From assembly GCA_903836325.1 (NCBI GenBank), contig CAILQE010000082.1, forward strand, positions 1-9,382: a stretch of DNA of 9,382 bases, given 5' to 3'. This document shows positions 5,654 to 9,382 of this stretch, in pieces. The DNA comes from an uncultured Candidatus Saccharibacteria bacterium (GTDB lineage Bacteria > Patescibacteriota > Saccharimonadia > Saccharimonadales > UBA4665). Under the pieces are notes generated by a model. It had not been told where the DNA came from and searched no databases. It was given only the letters and a program-made list of their open reading frames with translations. The position numbers were made by a program, and so were the translations under genes. Within the stretch, counting starts at the first letter, position 1; every line of letters begins with the position of its first letter.

Positions 5654-6382
5654 ATGGACACAAGTTCATGGCTATGGATTGGCACCATAGGAATGGGACT
5701 AGGAAGCTTACTACTTGCTTTACTAGCCACAACATTAAGAAAAGAAGATAGACATCACGCAACTGTTGCAGTAGGTATAACAGTTATTGCTGCTACTTCA
5801 TACTATGCGTTGGTGCATAATTTTGGAGATTTAATGGTTGCTGGAAACACAGTTCAATCAGCAAGATACGTAGACTGGGTGCTTACAACTCCATTACTGC
5901 TTCTAAGTCTTTGCTTAGTAGCTCTACCATCAAAGGTAAAGAATAGAGTTTGGACAATTGCGTCTTTGGTATTTCTAGACGTATACATGATAGTAACTGG
6001 TTACTTTGCAACACTTGCAGACGCTAATACAAAGTGGATGTGGTATGTGTTAAGTTCAGTAGCATTAGTTATTATTGCCTACATGCTCTACGTGAGTATC
6101 ATGAAGACAGTAAAAAGTGTTGGTGGAGCTAAATTAAGTAAGCTTTACACAACTTTAGCTGTATACCTATCTGTATTATGGTTAGCTTATCCAGTTATTT
6201 GGCTACTAGGTACATCAGGGCAAGGAAAAGTATCTTTTCAGACTGAAAATGCTGTTTATGCAGTTCTAGATCTTCTAGCTAAAGTAGGTTTCGGCCTTCT
6301 ATTAGTTTGGAATATTAAGAAACTTTCTGACTCTGCAAATGCTAAGACAGACGAAACAACTGTTGACGCGTTAGCTAAGTAA
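5654..6382 (+). CDS. Type-1 (microbial) rhodopsin with DTS motif, probable outward proton pump
   Basis: Retinal-binding seven-helix membrane protein, predicted to export protons in light. The 242 residues align easily by eye with bacteriorhodopsin (BR). The helix-C segment ARYVDWVLTTPLLLLS carries Arg71 (BR R82), proton acceptor Asp74 (BR D85), Thr78 (BR T89) and Ser85 in place of the donor Asp96: a DTS motif. Helix F has W176-L-A-Y-P-V-I-W183, matching BR W182/Y185/W189. Helix G has VLDLLAKVGFG with counter-ion Asp206 and Schiff-base Lys210. Approximate helices: 5-27, 37-56, 71-91, 98-118, 128-150, 165-185, 197-222, then a hydrophilic tail. Leu82 at the spectral tuning site (BR L93) suggests green absorption. 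A terminator follows directly, so it is probably monocistronic. No retinal-synthesis gene is nearby. From memory, DTS rhodopsins acting as proton pumps are reported in Saccharibacteria. Confidence 0.97.
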   Translation: MDTSSWLWIGTIGMGLGSLLLALLATTLRKEDRHHATVAVGITVIAATSYYALVHNFGDLMVAGNTVQSARYVDWVLTTPLLLLSLCLVALPSKVKNRVWTIASLVFLDVYMIVTGYFATLADANTKWMWYVLSSVALVIIAYMLYVSIMKTVKSVGGAKLSKLYTTLAVYLSVLWLAYPVIWLLGTSGQGKVSFQTENAVYAVLDLLAKVGFGLLLVWNIKKLSDSANAKTDETTVDALAK

Positions 6383-6399
6383 GAAAATATTAAGTAGTT

Positions 6400-6427
6400 A
6401 AAAAGAGAGGCGTAAGTCTCTCTTTTT
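6400..6427 (+). terminator. Rho-independent terminator after rhodopsin
   Basis: AAAAAGAGAG (6400-6409) and CTCTCTTTTT (6418-6427) form a 10-bp stem around an 8-nt loop, 17 nt after the rhodopsin stop. The 3' arm ends in a run of five T. The stem is symmetric, so it could work in both directions, but only the plus-strand gene ends here. It separates rhodopsin from the SDR gene, whose own -10 begins 4 nt later. Confidence 0.85.
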
Positions 6428-6430
6428 ATA

Positions 6431-6436
6431 TATAAT
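6431..6436 (+). promoter_or_regulatory. -10 TATAAT 6 nt before the SDR start
   Basis: A consensus TATAAT ends 6 nt before ATG 6443, so transcription would begin at the A of the start codon. There is no Shine-Dalgarno sequence. The upstream terminator T-run abuts it, making an independent leaderless promoter plausible. No good -35 is seen, as that position falls inside the terminator hairpin. Confidence 0.5.
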
Positions 6437-6442
6437 TGAAAT

Positions 6443-7315
6443 ATGAAAATAGCAGTCATTGGTGCAAGCGGATTTATTGGCAGACACTTAGTTGAAAATT
6501 TAATTGATAAAACAGATCACCAAATTATTGCTATCGCCAGACATACTGAAGATCTCAAAGATAATCCTAAACTAGTAAAAATAGACTGTGATGTTTTTAA
6601 TAAGGTAGAGATCTCTAATGCGCTAGAGGGAGTAGATCAAACCTATTACCTGATTCATATGATGGCTCAAAGGAAAATTGACTATGCTGTTGCTGAAAAA
6701 GAAGTAGCAAATATAGTTGGTGAAGCTTGTAAAAAAAATGGAGTAAAGAAAATAATTTTCCTAGGTGGACTCGGTAAAGATTCAGATAATTTATCCAAGC
6801 ATCTTAGAAGTAGACATGCTAGTGGAGAAATTCTTAGGCAATATATACCTGTCGTAGAATTTAGGGCATCAATGGTTATAGGAAATGGAAGTATTTCTTA
6901 TGACATTATAAAAAACTTAGTGCATAAATTACCGGTATTAACTGTGCCTAGATGGTCTTCTACTTTTACTCAGCCTATTGGAATAAATGACGTCATCAAA
7001 TATCTAATTGCTGCATTAAATCTACCGACCAACAATGAAATTATTGAAATCGGTGGGCCAGAAAAAATGTCTTACAAAGATCTCATGAAGGCATATGCTA
7101 AATTTTCAAAACGAAAAGTATTCATCGTAGATCTTCCAATAATCCCTGTTGTGGTTTCTGCTTGGTGGCTTAATTTATTTACACCAAGGAACGAAGCAAA
7201 AGTAGGAAGAGCTATGGTTGAATCATTGGCTAATGAAATGATAGTAACAAATGACAGAGCCAAACAGTTATTCCCTGAAATTCAACCTCATGTAATTAAA
7301 GATACTTTAGTATAA
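6443..7315 (+). CDS. Atypical SDR-family NAD(P)-binding protein (NmrA/NDUFA9-like)
   Basis: Rossmann-fold nucleotide-binding protein of 290 residues. The N-terminal loop GASGFIG (7-13) binds NAD(P). YYLIHMM (68-74), KKIIFLGGLG (102-111), LRSRHASGEILR (121-132), VVEFRASMVIGNGS (137-150), VPRWSSTFTQPIG (168-180) and EIGGPEKMSY (202-211) are typical of the bacterial NAD(P)H-binding family that in longer members is joined to a C-terminal DUF2867 domain; that extension is absent. The classical SDR YxxxK catalytic pair is not recognisable, so it may be a cofactor-sensing or chaperone-like protein rather than an enzyme. The segment 227-246 is hydrophobic and may contact the membrane. Substrate unknown. 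It is followed 29 nt later by the ABC genes on the same strand, and each unit has its own TATAAT. Confidence 0.85.
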   Translation: MKIAVIGASGFIGRHLVENLIDKTDHQIIAIARHTEDLKDNPKLVKIDCDVFNKVEISNALEGVDQTYYLIHMMAQRKIDYAVAEKEVANIVGEACKKNGVKKIIFLGGLGKDSDNLSKHLRSRHASGEILRQYIPVVEFRASMVIGNGSISYDIIKNLVHKLPVLTVPRWSSTFTQPIGINDVIKYLIAALNLPTNNEIIEIGGPEKMSYKDLMKAYAKFSKRKVFIVDLPIIPVVVSAWWLNLFTPRNEAKVGRAMVESLANEMIVTNDRAKQLFPEIQPHVIKDTLV

Positions 7316-7330
7316 TAGATTAAGCTAACG

Positions 7331-7336
7331 TATAAT
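7331..7336 (+). promoter_or_regulatory. -10 TATAAT 8 nt before the ABC ATPase start
   Basis: TATAAT ends 8 nt before ATG 7345, giving a predicted leader of about 2 nt. No Shine-Dalgarno sequence occurs in this gap. A second TATAAT at 7311-7316 overlaps the end of the SDR gene and is less well placed. Confidence 0.45.
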
Positions 7337-7344
7337 TAGAATTA

Positions 7345-8016
7345 ATGTTAGAGATTAAAAAAGTATTTAGAAAATATGGCAAAAAAGAAGATAGCTTTTT
7401 AGCACTTAAAAACATCAACCTATCATTCGAAGCTGGAAGCACTAATGCAATTGTAGGAAAAAGTGGCTCAGGTAAGTCTACCCTACTTCATATTATTACT
7501 GGATTAGATCATCCTAGTGAAGGATCTGTTACGTTTGACGATAAGAATATATACAAGCAACTTGATACAGATAAGTGGCGTGGTGAAAATATAGGCATTA
7601 TTTTTCAACAGTTTTTCCTTCAACCTGCAAACAGTGTTTTAGATAATGTTGCATTACCACTGAAAATTAGAGGAGTTTCAAGAAAGAAGCGTGAAGCTAG
7701 GGCTCTTGAAGCATTAAAGAGTGTAGGTATTCTTGAGAAAGCTAAAAGTAAGGCCAATGATCTATCTGGCGGACAAAAACAAAGAGTAGCTATAGCTAGA
7801 GCTATTATAGATAAACCTTCAATACTGATTGCCGACGAACCTACTGGAAACCTAGACTCTGAAAGCGGTGAAGCAATCATTAAGTTATTATTTGAATTAA
7901 ATAAAACTCAAAATGCCACTTTAATAATTGTTACCCACGATCACGATATAGCTAAAAAATGTGGACGTATTATTGAGCTTAAAGACGGCTTAGTGGAAAG
8001 AGATAGAAAAAACTAA
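7345..8016 (+). CDS. ABC transporter ATP-binding protein, MacB/LolD-like
   Basis: Cytoplasmic ATPase that drives the adjacent FtsX-fold permease. The 223 residues contain a complete nucleotide-binding domain: Walker A GKSGSGKST (38-46), Q-loop IFQQ (86-89), signature LSGGQKQRVAIARA (140-153), Walker B ILIADE (160-165) followed by PTGNLD (166-171), and the H-loop THDH with His198. The PTGNLD sequence and short length are characteristic of the MacB/LolD/FtsE type VII group, which couples ATP hydrolysis to work outside the membrane rather than classical transport. Its stop TAA shares a base with the permease ATG (TAATG), so the two are translationally coupled. The substrate (lipoprotein, peptide or antibiotic) cannot be inferred. 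No SD is visible. Confidence 0.95.
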   Translation: MLEIKKVFRKYGKKEDSFLALKNINLSFEAGSTNAIVGKSGSGKSTLLHIITGLDHPSEGSVTFDDKNIYKQLDTDKWRGENIGIIFQQFFLQPANSVLDNVALPLKIRGVSRKKREARALEALKSVGILEKAKSKANDLSGGQKQRVAIARAIIDKPSILIADEPTGNLDSESGEAIIKLLFELNKTQNATLIIVTHDHDIAKKCGRIIELKDGLVERDRKN

Positions 8017-9281
8017 TGAAAACCTTAGATATATTTACTACTTCAAATCAGAACCTAAGAAGATCTAAGCTTAGAACTTTCTTAACCTTACTAGCAATTG
8101 CAATTGGTACTTTCACCCTAGCTTTATCTTTAGGTCTTGGACAAGGTCTTAAGAACTATATCTCCCTTCAATTGGGACAATATAAAAATGTTAACTTATA
8201 CCAAGTAGAAAAAACTACTCTTAACGACTTTAGTGGTGGCATTGGAAATAAGGATCCACAAACCTATAATCCAAATACATCAGCGTCTTCTGCGAGTTAT
8301 CTTAATAATTTCATAACTAGTGCAGATCTAACTTCCTTAGGTCAAGTTAATGGCGTTAACAACGTAGAGATTCCATATCAAGCCACTTTCCTTTATGCCT
8401 TATCTCCAAATGGCACAAAATACCTTGCAAGCAATTCCGTATTTCTACCAGAAAATCCACCTACTCTCACTTACGGTAATCAACTTACTTCAGTAGATCA
8501 AGGTGAAGTATTACTTTCTCAAAAGTTTGCTCCATTAGTAGGCGCATCAGATTCTAAATCTTCAATAGGAAAAGTTTTAGATTTATTCTATAAAGATTAT
8601 TCTGGTCAAATTAAAGAAGTTAAATTAACAGTTAAAGGAGTTTACCAACCTTCACTAATTCAATCTCCAATCATAATCGATAAATTCGATGCTAAGAATG
8701 TAGCTGAAAGTCAGTCGCTTAATAATACTCCTCAGTCCAATATAGTTTTTGTTTCAAGAAACTTAAACGTTCCTGATGCTACATTTAAAACCAACCTAAA
8801 AAACGCTAAGTTCACTGGAAAAAGTTTTGCGGACGTTAACAATACATTAAATAGCATTATTACTGGCGTTCAGATATCTCTAGCAGCTTTTTCAGGTGTG
8901 GCTATACTAGCTTCAGTAGTTGGTGTTATTAATACCCTGTTCATGTCTGTATTAGAGCGCACAAGAGAAATTGGATTATTTAGAGCTCTTGGATCTAAGA
9001 AGAAAACTATCTTTGCCCTATTCTCCGTAGAAGCTATGTTACTTGGATTCTGGGGAGGTCTAAGTGGAATTGCACTATCCTTGCTAGCAGAACAAGCTAT
9101 TAACGCTATTGCAGCTAAAACATTCCTAAAAGGTATTGAAGGAATAAAACTTCTTAATATAAGTCCCCTTCTATCGGTTGAGATTATTCTAATTATTGCA
9201 GCCATAACGTTTATAGCTGGGCTTATCCCTGCTATAAAAGCAAGTAGAGTAGATCCTATTGAGTCTTTGAGATATGAATAG
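8016..9281 (+). CDS. ABC transporter permease, MacB-like (FtsX domain)
   Basis: Membrane partner of the preceding ATPase, 421 residues. Topology is that of MacB/FtsX proteins: membrane segment 1 at about 21-43, a large extracytoplasmic domain (about 45-280), then three C-terminal segments (about 284-311, 333-358 and 384-406). The conserved cytoplasmic loop ERTREIGLFRALGSKKKTI (314-332) and the C-terminal ASRVDPIESLRYE (409-421) are hallmarks of the family. The outer domain is rich in Asn, Ser and Thr. It appears intact and full length. No periplasmic adaptor or outer-membrane partner is nearby, as expected for a single-membrane cell. It ends only 2 nt from the convergent photolyase gene, so there is no room for a terminator between them. 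Possible roles are envelope-stress or peptide export; none is shown here. Confidence 0.94.
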   Translation: MKTLDIFTTSNQNLRRSKLRTFLTLLAIAIGTFTLALSLGLGQGLKNYISLQLGQYKNVNLYQVEKTTLNDFSGGIGNKDPQTYNPNTSASSASYLNNFITSADLTSLGQVNGVNNVEIPYQATFLYALSPNGTKYLASNSVFLPENPPTLTYGNQLTSVDQGEVLLSQKFAPLVGASDSKSSIGKVLDLFYKDYSGQIKEVKLTVKGVYQPSLIQSPIIIDKFDAKNVAESQSLNNTPQSNIVFVSRNLNVPDATFKTNLKNAKFTGKSFADVNNTLNSIITGVQISLAAFSGVAILASVVGVINTLFMSVLERTREIGLFRALGSKKKTIFALFSVEAMLLGFWGGLSGIALSLLAEQAINAIAAKTFLKGIEGIKLLNISPLLSVEIILIIAAITFIAGLIPAIKASRVDPIESLRYE

Positions 9282-9283
9282 AG

Positions 9284-9382
9284 CTAAGAATTATTCTTAA
9301 TATATTCTTTAATATCAAACTTCTTCTCTAGTCCTGAGTAACTCATATATCTAATTTTTCCGAAGATAGGTCTAGTAAACCA
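9284..9382 (-). CDS. Class II CPD photolyase, C-terminal 32 residues (rest beyond window)
   Basis: Only the end of the gene is present, entering from the right edge and ending at TAG (9286-9284). The translated piece contains RPIFGKIRYMSYSGLEKKFD, which matches the C-terminal block of class II cyclobutane pyrimidine dimer photolyases (typical form ERPVFGKIRYMNYAGCKRKFD). Those enzymes use FAD and blue/near-UV light to split UV-induced dimers. The match is long and specific for so short a fragment. The start, the FAD site and the promoter lie outside the window. It is convergent with the ABC permease gene. Confidence 0.85.
   Translation of the reverse strand, partial: WFTRPIFGKIRYMSYSGLEKKFDIKEYIKNNS
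9285..9299. repeat. Perfect 15-nt palindrome at the permease/photolyase convergence
   Basis: TAAGAAT-T-ATTCTTA lies across the end of the photolyase frame, just after the permease stop. As RNA it could form only a weak AT stem and is followed by no clear T-run in the permease direction. It may be a weak bidirectional transcription end, since the genes are 2 nt apart, or simply chance. Confidence 0.25.

Noticed and set aside
7311..7316. Second TATAAT upstream of the ABC ATPase
   Set aside because: It overlaps the stop of the SDR gene; the copy at 7331-7336 is better placed for the ATG.
1..9382. Mobile element, CRISPR array, phage or defence system
   Set aside because: No transposase, integrase, regularly spaced repeat, terminal inverted repeat or defence-type protein was found; all genes except the 50-residue ORF belong to recognisable cellular families.

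Overview
The window looks like a chromosomal stretch from a member of Candidatus Saccharibacteria (TM7, Patescibacteria/CPR). The DNA is AT-rich and the genes are compact and closely packed. The decisive hint is a type-1 rhodopsin whose helix-C motif is Asp-Thr-Ser, as I recall for the reported freshwater Saccharibacteria rhodopsins, next to a MurT/GatD peptidoglycan-amidation pair. The standard genetic code fits every gene (TGA ends murT). This taxonomic call is inference; no rRNA or marker gene is present.

Layout, left to right. Positions 1-785 (-): HtpX membrane metalloprotease, C-terminus beyond the window. Positions 864-2087 (+): membrane-anchored D-Ala-D-Ala carboxypeptidase, divergent from htpX. 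Positions 2111-2302 (-): tRNA-Leu(UAA) and tRNA-Cys(GCA), both with encoded CCA; the tRNA-Cys has a changed elbow. Positions 2339-3259 (-): ApbE-type FAD:protein FMN transferase. Positions 3338-5313 (-): gatD and murT with an ATGA overlap. Positions 5341-5493 (-): an unrecognised 50-residue ORF heading the murT-gatD unit. Positions 5494-5653: divergent control region with a perfect AT palindrome. Positions 5654-6382 (+): rhodopsin, then a hairpin terminator. Positions 6443-9281 (+): atypical SDR (Rossmann) protein and a MacB/LolD-like ABC transporter pair. Positions 9284-9382 (-): last 32 residues of a class II CPD photolyase, entering from the right.

How the genes fit together. Three groups bear on the cell envelope: murT/gatD amidate the peptidoglycan stem peptide, the carboxypeptidase trims it, and HtpX and the ABC transporter act at the membrane. 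Two genes concern light: the rhodopsin probably pumps protons outward and the photolyase repairs UV damage, which together suggest a sunlit habitat. No retinal or carotenoid synthesis gene is visible, so retinal may come from a host or from genes elsewhere.

Expression signals fall into two classes. The htpX, 50-residue ORF and rhodopsin starts have Shine-Dalgarno sequences. The dacA-like, apbE, murT, SDR and ABC-ATPase starts have none, but each has a -10-like hexamer ending 6-9 nt before the start codon, as expected for leaderless or nearly leaderless transcripts. No mobile element, CRISPR array or long repeat was seen, and no gene-free stretch exceeds 300 bases.
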